Origin: Candidatus Flexifilum breve
GTDB taxonomy: Bacteria > Chloroflexota > Anaerolineae > Aggregatilineales > Phototrophicaceae
Assembly (NCBI GenBank): GCA_016717205.1
Contig: JADKGC010000011.1
Location: 62,001-126,000, forward strand
Length of the DNA stretch: 64,000 bases
Direction: 5' to 3'
Shown here: piece after piece, positions 23,803 through 32,539 of the stretch
Layout of the letters: each line of letters starts with the position of its first letter
Numbering within the stretch: position 1 is the stretch's first letter
Made by a program: the position numbers and the translations under genes
The notes under the pieces: generated by a model
Database searches by the model: none
What the model was told of the DNA's origin: nothing
The model's input: the letters and a program-made list of their open reading frames with translations, nothing else

Positions 23803-24837
23803 ATGCCTCGTCGAACGCTTAAGATCCTTCTGTTTGCTTGTCTTATTTTTGCCCTGCTACTGACCTCAACCAGTTTTGCCGCCGGCGGCGTCACCATCAC
23901 CAGCCTGAATTGGGTGGACGGTGGCGGCTGTGAGTACGTCGCCATCGCCGGTACGGTGATCGATTTCAGCTACAGCGATCCCGCCGTCAGCATCCAGATT
24001 TTCAAGAATGGTTCCCCCGTCGCCAGCGGTGAGCTGAGCGCCTATCCCAGCGGCACCTTCAGCCAGGGCTACGTCGTCAGCGCTGTGACTGGGGATGTCA
24101 TCACCGCGACGGCGTCGATCAGCGGCTTCAATGCCAACGCGGGACCGATTGTGTGCGGCGGTGGCGGCGGCAGTACGGGCGGTGGATCGTCGAGCGGTGG
24201 TGGTGGCAGCAGTGGTCCGATTGATGGTCGGCTCAACTTTGCGCCGGATGAGTACTACACCCTGTACTGCGCGTACGACACGCTGGAGATCTGGCGCGGT
24301 GTGCCGACCGGACTGCTGCTGCACGCGGTGCCGATCGTCAATTTCACCAGCCTGGTCGTGGGCGGCAGCTACGATGTTGGCGGCGGGACGAGCATTTTCC
24401 GCAACAGTGAAGACATCTTCACCATCTACGGCAGCAACGGCAATCTGGCTCCGGCGGGCGGCTCGAAGAATTTCGCGCTCAGCCAGTGCATCGCCAGCAA
24501 TGGGGGTGAACCCGCCGCTCCCATCCCCGTGCCACCAGAACAATCGCAGTCGCCGGAAGTTCGTGACCTGTGTAATCCGCTGACCGCCCAGAGTCCAGCC
24601 GGCTGCTACAGTTCCGAACGTGAATGGTGTATCGCGACCAATTTCGCGGCGACCGACTGCGTACAGTATGACGTTTTCCGCTGGTTTGGCGCGCTGCTGA
24701 CGCAAGTGTTTCTGTGCGCGATGATGGCGGCGAGCGGTGCTTTCGGGATCGTCGTGATGGTGACGCCGAATCAGCTCCGCGCCAAGCGCGAGGAAATCCG
24801 TGCGTGGATCGAACGAGTTAAGCGCTTGGCGCGGTGA
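23803..24837 (+). CDS. Exported protein with Gly/Ser linker and C-terminal membrane helix
   Basis: A 344-residue protein: signal peptide (residues 1-26, ending SFAA), a beta-rich domain (about 27-120), a Gly/Ser-only linker (about 122-143), a second beta-rich domain with several cysteines (about 145-275), and a transmembrane helix near the C-terminus (about 297-322) followed by a basic tail. The expected topology is outside-in, anchored by the C-terminal helix. The GFGS-type linker suggests flexible display. I recognise no family. AGGGAAA lies five bases upstream of the ATG, and a terminator follows the gene. Confidence 0.78.
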   Translation: MPRRTLKILLFACLIFALLLTSTSFAAGGVTITSLNWVDGGGCEYVAIAGTVIDFSYSDPAVSIQIFKNGSPVASGELSAYPSGTFSQGYVVSAVTGDVITATASISGFNANAGPIVCGGGGGSTGGGSSSGGGGSSGPIDGRLNFAPDEYYTLYCAYDTLEIWRGVPTGLLLHAVPIVNFTSLVVGGSYDVGGGTSIFRNSEDIFTIYGSNGNLAPAGGSKNFALSQCIASNGGEPAAPIPVPPEQSQSPEVRDLCNPLTAQSPAGCYSSEREWCIATNFAATDCVQYDVFRWFGALLTQVFLCAMMAASGAFGIVVMVTPNQLRAKREEIRAWIERVKRLAR

Positions 24838-24866
24838 GGCTGAGTTCTGGCATAGCCATATAATAA

Positions 24867-24892
24867 AAAGGGCGCATTTCGGTGCGCCCTTT
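24867..24892. terminator. Bidirectional terminator
   Basis: A ten-base stem (aaagggcgca / tgcgcccttt) with a six-base loop, flanked by an A run on the left and T residues on the right. It lies between the exported protein gene and the convergent DedA gene. Confidence 0.88.
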
Positions 24893-24916
24893 AGCATTCA
24901 AGCTGACTGCTGACGA

Positions 24917-25570
24917 TTATTCCGCGTCGGCGTAGTCCGAGCGATTGCGCAAACCCCGGTTGATCATCCAGAGCATGACGATGATGAGGGTGACGGCGAT
25001 GACGATCACTGTGAGTTCCTGATACTGTTCGATGAACAGCGTCACTTCTTCCCAGTTTTCGCCGAGCAGCATCCCTGCGTAACCGAGCAGACCGCTCCAA
25101 ATGGCCGAGCCGAGCGTCGTGTAAATCAGGAATTTAGGTAGGGGCATCTTTTGCGCGCCTGCGGGCAGCGAAATGAGGCTGCGCACGAGGGGCAGCAGCC
25201 GCCCGAAGAACACGATACCCGCCCCATACTTCTCAAAGAACTTCAGCGCGCGGTCATAATCAGCTTCCGACACGGTGATCCACTTGCCATAGCGGCGCAG
25301 CAGGCGGCGGACGATGGTATCGCCCAGCACCATGCCGATGTAATACAGCACGAGCGCGCCGAGCACCGACCCCAGCGTCCCGGCGACCCACACGCCGACG
25401 AAGCTCAATTCGCCTTGACCGGCGACAAAGCCCGCGAACGGCATGACGAGTTCCGACGGGATGGGCGGGAACACATTTTCCACCAACATGATCAAACCGA
25501 CGCCGGGATAGCCTAAAGCCATGATCAGGTCTTGAATGAACGTCGCGAGCTGATCGAGAAGTCCAGACAT
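24917..25570 (-). CDS. DedA-family membrane protein
   Basis: A 217-residue inner-membrane protein of the DedA/VTT family, whose members act in membrane lipid flipping and proton-dependent envelope homeostasis. It has VENVFPPIPSELVMPFAGFVAG-like residues (the family's E..PPIPSE motif near residues 30-37), GSVLGALVLYYIGMVLG, FFGRLLPLVRSLISLPAG (the conserved R..P..R...S..AG helix) and terminal helices. The ATG at 25570 has AAGGAG six bases upstream; a second in-frame ATG touches that site with no spacing. It is transcribed divergently from a second DedA protein at 25751. Confidence 0.93.
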   Translation of the reverse strand: MSGLLDQLATFIQDLIMALGYPGVGLIMLVENVFPPIPSELVMPFAGFVAGQGELSFVGVWVAGTLGSVLGALVLYYIGMVLGDTIVRRLLRRYGKWITVSEADYDRALKFFEKYGAGIVFFGRLLPLVRSLISLPAGAQKMPLPKFLIYTTLGSAIWSGLLGYAGMLLGENWEEVTLFIEQYQELTVIVIAVTLIIVMLWMINRGLRNRSDYADAE

Positions 25571-25677
25571 GCACATCTCCTTGGAATGAATGAACAAGAT
25601 GATTTTTACAGAGCATCCTTGAATTTTCCTTACGGAGACCTGTTTATTTACCTTAGCGTTGGATAAGAATATCCCCA

Positions 25678-25707
25678 TTGTTGGACGCGCTGACCCTCAT
25701 GTACAAT
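25678..25707 (+). promoter_or_regulatory. Possible promoter for the second DedA gene
   Basis: TTGTTG (25678-25683) lies 18 bases before TACAAT (25702-25707), with the ATG 44 bases further on. The match is moderate and rests on these hexamers only. Confidence 0.4.
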
Positions 25708-25750
25708 GAACCCAACGCGTTTTTAAGCAATTTGCGGAGGCATTTCAGGT

Positions 25751-26416
25751 ATGACTTTCGGCATCGATATGATCGAGGCAATCAAGACCGTCGGCTTGAT
25801 CGGTGTATTTCTTGTCGTTTTCGCTGAGTCCGGCTTGCTGATTGGCTTTTTCCTGCCGGGAGATAGCCTGCTGTTCACCGCTGGTTTCCTTGCATCACAG
25901 GGCTTTTTCTCATTACCCGTACTGGCAATTGGCTGTGGTCTCGCGGCCATCATCGGCGACAGCGTCGGCTATACGTTCGGTCGACGTGTGGGACGCCGCC
26001 TGTTTGAGCGCGAGGACTCTGCTCTCTTCAAGAAGAAACATCTCGCCGCTGCGGAAGGCTTCTACGAAAAGCACGGCGCGAAGACGATTGTGCTGGCGCG
26101 CTTCGTGCCGATTGTGCGCACCTTCGCCCCGATTGTGGCGGGCATCGGCGAAATGGAATATCGCAAGTTTGTGACGTACAACATCGTCGGCGGCCTGCTG
26201 TGGGGCGTTGGCGTGACGATTGGCGGCTATGTGCTCGGCAGCGTCATCCCTGACGTCGACAAGTATCTGCTGCCGATCATCATCGTGATCATCTTTGTGT
26301 CGCTGCTGCCGAGCGTGTACCATGTCCTCAAGGACAAGGAAATGCGCGACGGTCTGATCGGCATGGTGCGCCGTGTGCTGCACCTCAGCCCTGCCACCCC
26401 GGGCACGGGCGAATAG
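25751..26416 (+). CDS. DedA-family membrane protein (second paralogue)
   Basis: A 221-residue inner-membrane protein of the same VTT family as the gene at 24917, from a different branch: VVFAESGLLIGFFLPGDSLLFTAGFLAS (ES..GLL.GFFLPGDSLL motif), GDSVGYTFGRRVGRRLF, and ARFVPIVRTFAPIVAGIGEMEYRKFVTYN. These match the YqjA/YghB-like branch with PGDSLL, whereas the neighbour has PPIPSE. Four to five helices are predicted. GCGGAGG lies about 11 bases before the ATG. The divergent arrangement of two different DedA branches suggests complementary roles, which is inference. Confidence 0.93.
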   Translation: MTFGIDMIEAIKTVGLIGVFLVVFAESGLLIGFFLPGDSLLFTAGFLASQGFFSLPVLAIGCGLAAIIGDSVGYTFGRRVGRRLFEREDSALFKKKHLAAAEGFYEKHGAKTIVLARFVPIVRTFAPIVAGIGEMEYRKFVTYNIVGGLLWGVGVTIGGYVLGSVIPDVDKYLLPIIIVIIFVSLLPSVYHVLKDKEMRDGLIGMVRRVLHLSPATPGTGE

Positions 26417-26446
26417 GTCAAGCATTCACATAAGAAGTGGTCGTAG

Positions 26447-26466
26447 GGACGAGGCATGCCTCGTCC
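26447..26466. repeat. Solo MITE palindrome acting as terminator
   Basis: A single copy of the 20-base palindrome from the MITE-like element is followed by six T residues. It is placed 30 bases after the second DedA gene, so it can fold as a rho-independent terminator. Confidence 0.65.
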
Positions 26467-26549
26467 TTTTTTATTTGCCTGACCCCTCTTGAACTTTTTT
26501 GCCCATTTGAGGTATCTTTAATGTCACATTTCAAAGAAAAGGGTGTGAG

Positions 26550-28256
26550 ATGTTTTCACAGTTACCAACTGACGTTAATGAATTCAAGACTTGGGATTGG
26601 GCGCGCCTGGAACCCTACTATAAAGACCTCGAAGCGCGAGCCATCAATGACGACAACGTCATCGACTGGCTGACCGATTGGTCGCGCATCGGCGACATCA
26701 TCAGTGAGACGTACAGCCGCCTCTCAGTGGCGACCACCGTCGATACGACCGACGAAGCCGCCAATCAAGCCTATATCAACTACATCGAACACGTCATTCC
26801 ACCCGCGCAGGCGGCTGGCCAGGTGCTCAAAGAGAAGCTGCTGGCCAGCGGTATCGAACCGCCGAATTACAACATCGAACTGCGTGACATGCGCACCGAA
26901 GCGGAACTCTTCCGCGACGAAAACCTGCCGCTGCAAACCGAAGAGGGCAAGCTCGGCACGGAATTCGACAAAATCATCGGCGCGCAGACCGTCATACTGG
27001 ATGGCGAAGAGAAGACCCTGCCCGCGCTCAAGCCGATCTATCTGGATACGGATCGCAGCAAGCGCGAACAGGCATGGCGTCTGGCGTCGGATCGCCAACT
27101 CGTCGACCGGGAGGCGCTCAACGACCTGTGGGGTAAGTTCCTCAAGATTCGCACGCAGATGGCCGCGAATGCTGATATGGCCGACTTCCGCGCGTACCGC
27201 TGGCGCGACTTCAAGCGTTACGACTACACGCCCGAAGACTGCATGACCTTCCACCGCGCCATCGAAGAAGTGGCCGTGCCCGCCGCGCAGCGCATCTACG
27301 AACGCCGCCGTCAGCGCCTCGGCCTCGCCACGCTGCGCCCGTGGGACCTGGATGTCGACCCCGAAGGTCGCGAACCGCTCAAGCCGTTCACCGATGCCGC
27401 GCATATGGAAGCGGTTACTGCGCAGATGTTCCACAAGGTTGACCCGCAGTTGGGCAACTACTTCGAAATCATGCGGCAGGAAAAGCTGCTCGACCTGCCG
27501 AACCGCAAGGGCAAAGCGCCGGGCGGGTACTGCACAGGCTTCTCCGTGATCAAGCGCCCGTTCATCTTCATGAACTCGGTCGGCATTCACGACGACATCC
27601 AGACGCTGCTCCATGAGGGTGGACACGCCTTCCACGTGTTTGAATCCGTGAAGCTGCCAGCCTACCGCACGCAGCATGCCCCGATTGAATTCTGCGAAGT
27701 CGCGTCCATGTCGATGGAACTGCTGGCCGCGCCCTACCTCACGCAGGATCAGGGTGGCTTCTATGCCAACCCCGCCGAAGCGGCGCGCGCCCGGGTGGAA
27801 CACCTCGAAGGCGTGATCCTGTTCTGGCCGTACATGGCGGTCGTCGACTCGTTCCAGCACTGGGTCTACACGCATCAGGAAGAAGCGGCAGATCCGGCCA
27901 ACTGCGACCGCGTGTGGGGCGAACAGTGGGATCGCTTCATGAAGGGGATCGACTACAGCGGCTTGGAAGACTCCAAGGTGACGGGCTGGCATCGCAAGCT
28001 GCACATCTTCCAGATTCCGTTCTACTACGTGGAATACGGCCTCGCGCAGTTGGGGGCGGTGCAGGTGTGGCGCAACTCGCTGCAAAATCAGGCCAAAGCC
28101 GTCGCGGATTACCGCTCGGCGCTGGCGCTCGGCGGCACCGAACCGCTGCCGAAGCTGTTCGCCGCCGCGGGCGCGAAGTTCGGCTTTGATGCGGGGATTG
28201 TACGGGAATGTGTTGATCTCGCCGAGCGCACCATCAACGAGCTGGATCCGGCGTAG
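26550..28256 (+). CDS. pepF: M3-family oligoendopeptidase
   Basis: A 568-residue cytosolic zinc peptidase degrading short peptides, of the oligoendopeptidase F/thimet group. The zinc motif HEGGHAFHVFE gives the two His and catalytic Glu (HExxH), with the third ligand in IEFCEVASMSMELL. The substrate-side segments YCTGFSVIKRPFIFMN and HWHRKLHIFQIPFYYVEYGLAQLGA-like positions (IPFYYVEYGLAQ near residues 490-501) are characteristic. The length fits the family. The ATG at 26550 has an AAGGGTG-like element upstream. The stop is followed by a heptamer repeat. It stands alone. Confidence 0.95.
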   Translation: MFSQLPTDVNEFKTWDWARLEPYYKDLEARAINDDNVIDWLTDWSRIGDIISETYSRLSVATTVDTTDEAANQAYINYIEHVIPPAQAAGQVLKEKLLASGIEPPNYNIELRDMRTEAELFRDENLPLQTEEGKLGTEFDKIIGAQTVILDGEEKTLPALKPIYLDTDRSKREQAWRLASDRQLVDREALNDLWGKFLKIRTQMAANADMADFRAYRWRDFKRYDYTPEDCMTFHRAIEEVAVPAAQRIYERRRQRLGLATLRPWDLDVDPEGREPLKPFTDAAHMEAVTAQMFHKVDPQLGNYFEIMRQEKLLDLPNRKGKAPGGYCTGFSVIKRPFIFMNSVGIHDDIQTLLHEGGHAFHVFESVKLPAYRTQHAPIEFCEVASMSMELLAAPYLTQDQGGFYANPAEAARARVEHLEGVILFWPYMAVVDSFQHWVYTHQEEAADPANCDRVWGEQWDRFMKGIDYSGLEDSKVTGWHRKLHIFQIPFYYVEYGLAQLGAVQVWRNSLQNQAKAVADYRSALALGGTEPLPKLFAAAGAKFGFDAGIVRECVDLAERTINELDPA

Positions 28257-28260
28257 AACG

Positions 28261-28350
28261 CAGGACTGAGATAAACGCAGGACTGAGGACTGAGTGAAGC
28301 GCAGCGGACGGCTGCCTTTACTCAGTCCTTTTAACTTAGTCCTCAGTCCT
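28261..28350. repeat. Heptamer inverted repeat, aggactg/cagtcct, copy 2
   Basis: The left arm (28261-28294) has aggactg units, the right arm (28320-28350) cagtcct units. The right arm overlaps the stop codon of the epimerase gene (28349-28351). The layout equals the copies at 19999 and 35537. Confidence 0.75.
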
Positions 28351-29329
28351 AGCTTTTAATGCCGAGCTTTTGCATCTCATACGGCAGCACGTCGCGGAGG
28401 ATGGTCGCCACCGGACGCGGTTTGTAGCCGAGTTCGCGCTTCGCTTTCGCATTGGAGCCGATGTAGGTCACGCCCGCGACGATGCGCAGCCCTTCGGAGG
28501 TATATGCTTCCGGCAGGAATGCGTCGAACGGCTTGGCGAGCACAGACATCAGCTTGAAGAGCACGGGTGGCGCGGTCAGCATGGGCGCGGGGATGCCCGT
28601 AATGTGTTCAGCCAGCTTGAACGCGTCGGTCAAGCGCATGATTTCCCCGCAGATGTTATAGGATTCACCCACTTTGCCCCGCTCCATGGCCAGAATATGC
28701 CCCTCGACCACATCGTCGACATGCGCCCAGGCGTGCGCGCTCTGCTGCGGCAGGACGGGCAGCTGCCGCCGCAGATAGCTGTGGACGGATTTGCCCACCG
28801 CGCTCGGATCATCTTTGCCATAAACCAGTCCCGGCTGCACGATCACCAGCGGCAGACCCGCCTGCATCATGGGCAGCGCGACTTGGTAGTGCGCGTCAGC
28901 TTTGGTGCGGTCGTAGTTGCTGAGGTGCGTGCCCGTGAAGACATAGCTTTCATCGACGGCGCGCCCGTTGGTGTTGGAATAAACCGCCAACGTGCTGGTA
29001 TACACCCCCTTTGGGATGCCGAGATCGCGCATGACTTCAAGCACGTTGCGCGTGCCGCCGACGTTGATGTCTGCAGCCATGTGCCCGTCTTTCGCGCCGA
29101 TTTTGTACCACGCCGCAACGTGGAACACGCCATCCGCGCCGCGCATCGGTTCGACGAGGCTGGCGCGCTCGGTGATGTCACCCTGATAGATCTCGACGCC
29201 GAGCGCCTTGAGGTCGTCGGCTTTGGCGGGCGTACGCACCACTGCGCTCACCTGATGCCCGCGCCGAATCAGTTCCCGGACCAGATTCCCGCCGATAAAG
29301 CCTGTTGCTCCCGTGACAAAATAGCGCAT
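28349..29329 (-). CDS. NAD-dependent epimerase/dehydratase family protein (extended SDR)
   Basis: A 326-residue extended SDR with the cofactor motif VTGATGFIGGNLV (TGxxGxxG, residues 6-13) and VVRTPAKADDLKAL, followed by a Thr/Ser and the catalytic YxxxK in SNYDRTKADAHY. The segment AWAHVDDVVEGHILAME and the following YNICGE match dihydroflavonol-4-reductase/3-beta-HSD-like members of the family rather than a sugar epimerase. The substrate is open. TAGGAG lies six bases upstream of the ATG. A cgcagag-type hairpin repeat separates it from the upstream lipoprotein gene on the same strand. Confidence 0.9.
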   Translation of the reverse strand: MRYFVTGATGFIGGNLVRELIRRGHQVSAVVRTPAKADDLKALGVEIYQGDITERASLVEPMRGADGVFHVAAWYKIGAKDGHMAADINVGGTRNVLEVMRDLGIPKGVYTSTLAVYSNTNGRAVDESYVFTGTHLSNYDRTKADAHYQVALPMMQAGLPLVIVQPGLVYGKDDPSAVGKSVHSYLRRQLPVLPQQSAHAWAHVDDVVEGHILAMERGKVGESYNICGEIMRLTDAFKLAEHITGIPAPMLTAPPVLFKLMSVLAKPFDAFLPEAYTSEGLRIVAGVTYIGSNAKAKRELGYKPRPVATILRDVLPYEMQKLGIKS

Positions 29330-29375
29330 TGTATCTCCTAAATCCAGCGAACAGAGAGCTAACGAAAGCGATTTG

Positions 29376-29427
29376 AACCGCAGAGAACGCAGAGGGCGCA
29401 GAGCGTGAGAATCTTTCCTCTGCGGTT
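29376..29427. repeat. cgcagag-type hairpin repeat
   Basis: The arms aaccgcagag and ctctgcggtt enclose short repeats of cgcagag. It fills most of the 105 bases between the lipoprotein and epimerase genes and could terminate or attenuate between them. Confidence 0.6.
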
Positions 29428-29434
29428 AAGCTGT

Positions 29435-30025
29435 TTATGCACCGGCGGCGGCGGTGAGCTGCGCGATCAGTTGATCGGTGGTCTGCTGCCCCGTCGAAAG
29501 CGTCGAGGTTGCGCCGAGCGGGCTGATGATGAAGTGCGGCGTATCGGTCAAGGTCGTGACTTCCGTGCCGAAGGTCGTCATTAAGTCGGCAAAGAAGGCC
29601 GGCGTGGCGGTCGCAAACAGCCAGTCGAAGCCGTAGCGGGTCGCGTAATTGCGCAGCATGTCGCTGGGGTCGGCGCTCACGGTGATGAACACATATTGTT
29701 CCGGGTTGAGCCGCTCCTTGGCGGTCTGCACTTCCATCTGCTGCAGCAGGCATTCCGCGCAGCCCGCGGTGATCGGCTGCACGTAGATCGTTTTGCCCGC
29801 GTAGTCGGCCAGCGTAAAGGCCGAACCCGTGATGACCTCGGTGAGCGGGGTCGCGTGCCACGCAGGTCGTTCGTCGGGGGGTATGCCGTTGCCGAGCAGC
29901 GCTTCGAGCGCGCCGCTGGAAGCTTCCTCTTCGGGGAGGGTGGTGGGCGGGGGTGGCGTGGTCGACGGCGGGGAGGAACACGCCGCCAGCAGTAGCAGAC
30001 ACAGCACAAGGAGCGAACGGTTCAT
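29435..30025 (-). CDS. Thioredoxin-like (redoxin) lipoprotein
   Basis: A 196-residue exported lipoprotein: the signal helix LLVLCLLLLAAC gives the lipobox LAAC (cysteine at residue 16), then a Ser/Thr/Pro linker, then a thioredoxin-fold domain of the AhpC/TSA-SCO1 type. The active site is TAGCAECLLQQMEV (Cys-Ala-Glu-Cys, about residues 89-92), followed by VFITVSADPSDMLRNYATRYGFDW, in the style of SCO1/redoxins, and a PHFIISP cis-proline strand. It probably reduces disulphides or handles copper outside the cell membrane. The start at 30025 has GGAGAG eight bases upstream; a GTG 21 bases earlier is less suited. Confidence 0.87.
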   Translation of the reverse strand: MNRSLLVLCLLLLAACSSPPSTTPPPPTTLPEEEASSGALEALLGNGIPPDERPAWHATPLTEVITGSAFTLADYAGKTIYVQPITAGCAECLLQQMEVQTAKERLNPEQYVFITVSADPSDMLRNYATRYGFDWLFATATPAFFADLMTTFGTEVTTLTDTPHFIISPLGATSTLSTGQQTTDQLIAQLTAAAGA

Positions 30026-30039
30026 GCAAGGCTCTCCGG

Positions 30040-30068
30040 TAGGCACGTCAGGAAAATGTCGCTACAAT
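30040..30068 (+). promoter_or_regulatory. Possible promoter for the STAS-like gene
   Basis: TAGGCA (30040-30045) lies 17 bases before TACAAT (30063-30068), about 40 bases before the ATG at 30110. It overlaps the 5' end region of the divergent lipoprotein gene. Confidence 0.4.
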
Positions 30069-30109
30069 AAGTCCTAACGCCATATGACGTTACTCAATGA
30101 GGATAATCG

Positions 30110-30502
30110 ATGACCCAGCAAAATGCCTATACCCGGCAGTGGATTGCGGGCGGTAAAATCCTATGTTTCCGGTTCAACAGTCTGGGCGGTGCTACCGCTG
30201 AAGAATGGTACACCGAAATGATGGTGAACTACGATACTTGGCGGCAAAATAACGAGCGGGTGCTGGTGCTGCTGGATCTGCGGAACAGCGGTAATCTGCT
30301 CAGCGCCGAAGGGATGGCGCGGGCGCGGGATCTGGCGGCGAAGTTCGGCGATCTGGAAGGGCGCATCGCCCTATTGATCGACACGAACGAAAGCTTCAAG
30401 AATCTGGCGATGTTCCTCGAACGCGGGATCACCGCGCAGGCGCGCGAACGCAAGCTGTTTGAAGAGGAACAAGCGGCAATTGACTGGTTGTTAGGCGAAT
30501 AA
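30110..30502 (+). CDS. STAS/SpoIIAA-like protein
   Basis: A 130-residue soluble protein with an alternating beta/alpha pattern: LCFRFNSLGG, the helix WYTEMMVNYDTWRQNN, the strand ERVLVLLDLRNSG, a helix ARARDLAAKFGDL, the strand RIALLIDTNES, the helix LAMFLERGIT and a terminal helix EEEQAAIDWLL. This fits the SpoIIAA-like family (related to STAS/anti-sigma antagonists and SEC14-like ligand binders). The phosphorylatable Ser of true SpoIIAA is not evident. TGAGGA lies seven bases before the ATG. It is followed after three bases by the flippase-like gene. Confidence 0.75.
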   Translation: MTQQNAYTRQWIAGGKILCFRFNSLGGATAEEWYTEMMVNYDTWRQNNERVLVLLDLRNSGNLLSAEGMARARDLAAKFGDLEGRIALLIDTNESFKNLAMFLERGITAQARERKLFEEEQAAIDWLLGE

Positions 30503-30505
30503 CTT

Positions 30506-31495
30506 ATGCGGCGTTGGATCGTATATGGTGCGAGTCTCGTGGTCAGTGTCTTTTTCCTCTGGCTCGCGCTGCGGGATGTTCCGCTGGCGGAAGTCTGGGC
30601 GGGCATCCAACGGGCAGAGATCTTCTGGATACTGGTGAGTTTCGCGGGCGTGGTCGGCGCACAGTTGACGCGCGCGGTGCGCTGGCGCGGGCTGCTTGAT
30701 AATCGAATCCCCCTGGGCAAGACGTTTCACATTTTGAACGTGATGATGATGCTCAATCAGGTGCCGCTGCGCGTGGGTGAACTGGCGCGCGTGCTGCTGG
30801 CGACCCGTTCCGGCGTGCCGGTGGTGACGGCGGCGACCAGCATTGTCGTCGAGCGCTTGATCGATATTGTGATGGTCGTGCTGCTGCTGGCATTCGCGCT
30901 CAGCCGCCTACCCAACGTCGATCCGTTGGTGGTGCAAACGGCGACGCTGTTCGGTGTCGCGGCGGTGGCGGGCTTCATCGTGTTGATTTTGTTCGCGCGC
31001 TACCCGGCGTTCGCGCATCGGTTGCTCACGTGGATTGAGACGCGCCTGCCGTTCCTCAAGCGCGTGAACCTCGTGCGCCGCCTCGAAGAGATGATCGACG
31101 GGCTGAAACCGCTGACGCATCTCGGCCATGCGACGCACGCGATCCTCTGGACGCTGATCGCGTGGGCGTTTTCGCTGGCGACGTTCTACGCCGTGCAGCG
31201 GTCGCTGACGCTCGTCGGCTATGACATGTGGCTGGCGGGCGCGCTGACCGTGCCGCTGGTCGCGTTCAGCATCGCCATTCCGGTGACGGTGGCGAGCCTT
31301 GGGCCGTTTCAGGGCGCGGTGCGCATCGGCGCGCAGGCGTTTGGTATCCCCGCGGTTGATGCGAGCACGCTCGGCTTTTTGTTCCACGGCGTCACGGTGA
31401 TCACCTACTCGGTGTGGGGTGTGATCGGCTTGCTGGCGCTCGGCGTATCGCTGCGCGATGTGATGAGCGCCGAAAAGACCGAGACGGCGGCGTAA
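30506..31495 (+). CDS. Lysylphosphatidylglycerol synthase TM-region / flippase-like membrane protein
   Basis: A 329-residue inner-membrane protein with about eight hydrophobic segments. It matches the UPF0104/MprF-like TM domain family: RAVRWRGLL, LNQVPLRVGELARVLL (typical P.R.GE), TSIVVERLIDIVMV, and AIPVTVASLGPFQGAVRIGAQAFG (P....G..E-like segment). Family members include lipid flippases linked to glycosylphospholipid or aminoacyl-lipid export; no aminoacyl-transferase domain is attached, so the lipid is unknown. The start is three bases after the STAS-like gene. Confidence 0.88.
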   Translation: MRRWIVYGASLVVSVFFLWLALRDVPLAEVWAGIQRAEIFWILVSFAGVVGAQLTRAVRWRGLLDNRIPLGKTFHILNVMMMLNQVPLRVGELARVLLATRSGVPVVTAATSIVVERLIDIVMVVLLLAFALSRLPNVDPLVVQTATLFGVAAVAGFIVLILFARYPAFAHRLLTWIETRLPFLKRVNLVRRLEEMIDGLKPLTHLGHATHAILWTLIAWAFSLATFYAVQRSLTLVGYDMWLAGALTVPLVAFSIAIPVTVASLGPFQGAVRIGAQAFGIPAVDASTLGFLFHGVTVITYSVWGVIGLLALGVSLRDVMSAEKTETAA

Positions 31496-31551
31496 CACCG
31501 TGTAATTCACGCAGTTGAGGCCTTCGATTTGGTTAAGGGCTGCGTATGGGT

Positions 31552-31579
31552 GTAGGGGCGCACGGCCGTGCGCCCCTAC
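31552..31579. repeat. Perfect GTAGGGGCGCAC palindrome
   Basis: A 28-base perfect palindrome centred on ggcc (gtaggggcgcac at its left half). It is related to the hairpins at 15516 and 35612. The remaining gene-free bases around it (31496-31753) hold another CCCATCTCCG-type hairpin (31610-31660). Confidence 0.75.
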
Positions 31580-31753
31580 GAGTCGGTAGAACAACGTAAT
31601 CTCGTCAGCCTCCCCCCTCAAACCCATCTCCGTTCGGAGATGGGCCGGGGGCGAGGCTGGAAGTCCGCCCTGACCGGGTGGCGGCTGCGGGAAGACTCTC
31701 GACATCCCACAGCCTGATTTGGGTTAATTTGTACCACACAGGAAGTGAACACT

Positions 31754-32503
31754 ATGCCATTTGTAGACTTGGCGACGGGCGCGCGGTTTCATTATGAGGA
31801 TGTCGGGCAGGGCGTGCCCGTGGTGGCGCTGCACGGACGCTTTGGCACGGCGCGCGTGGATCTCGGCGGCGTGCTCGACTGGTTGAGCGCGGAGGGTTAC
31901 CGCGTCTATGGCCCGTCGCTGCGCGGCTACGGTGAATCGACGCCTAAACCGCGCGATTTCCCGCTCGATTTCTATTACCGGGACGCGCGCGATGTGCTCG
32001 CCTTCATGGACGCGCTGAAGCTGGATCAAGTGCATCTCATTGGCTATTCGGATGGCGGCGAGACGGCGCTCGTGGCGGCGGGACTCGCGCCGGAACGCTT
32101 CAAGTCGGTGTCGGTGTGGGGCGCGATTGGCTACTTTGGCGAGATCATCCGTCCGGTCGTGCAGGCGAACTACCCGGCAACGTGGATGGACGAGGAGACC
32201 AAACAGCTCCACGGCATCACCGACCCGAACCCGATGGTGCTCCAATGGGTGCAGGCGCTTAAGTTCATCATCGACTCCGGCGGCGATCTGAGCATTGGCC
32301 TCGCGCCGCAGATCACCGCGCCGGTGCTGCTCATGCTCGGTGAACAGGATCGACTGAACCCGCAGGCCTATGGTCAGAACTTCGTCGACCGCACGCCGCG
32401 CGGCCAACTGGTGATGTTCAACACCGGGCATGGTGTGCACGAACAGGATTGGGAAGGCTTCAAGCGCGTGGTCGGGGAATTCCTAAAAAAATCTGAATTA
32501 TGA
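31754..32503 (+). CDS. Alpha/beta hydrolase
   Basis: A 249-residue cytosolic hydrolase. The catalytic triad is visible: Ser in IGYSDGGE (nucleophile elbow GxSxG), Asp in MLGEQDRLN, and His in FNTGHGVHE. The oxyanion region is VVALHGRFG. The fold N-terminus (GARFHYEDVGQGVPVVALHG) is complete. The substrate is unknown; similar proteins include haloalkane dehalogenase/esterase-like enzymes. The in-frame GTG at 31745 is upstream, but the ATG at 31754 has AGGAAG nine bases upstream. Confidence 0.9.
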   Translation: MPFVDLATGARFHYEDVGQGVPVVALHGRFGTARVDLGGVLDWLSAEGYRVYGPSLRGYGESTPKPRDFPLDFYYRDARDVLAFMDALKLDQVHLIGYSDGGETALVAAGLAPERFKSVSVWGAIGYFGEIIRPVVQANYPATWMDEETKQLHGITDPNPMVLQWVQALKFIIDSGGDLSIGLAPQITAPVLLMLGEQDRLNPQAYGQNFVDRTPRGQLVMFNTGHGVHEQDWEGFKRVVGEFLKKSEL

Positions 32504-32539
32504 GTTTTAGCGTCGCTAAGGTGTGCCCTTTTTTGACAA

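Noticed and set aside
23803..23818. Start of the exported-protein gene as part of the MITE palindrome
   Set aside because: The bases atgcctcgtcg resemble the palindrome half but lack its other half and flanks, so chance similarity is more likely.
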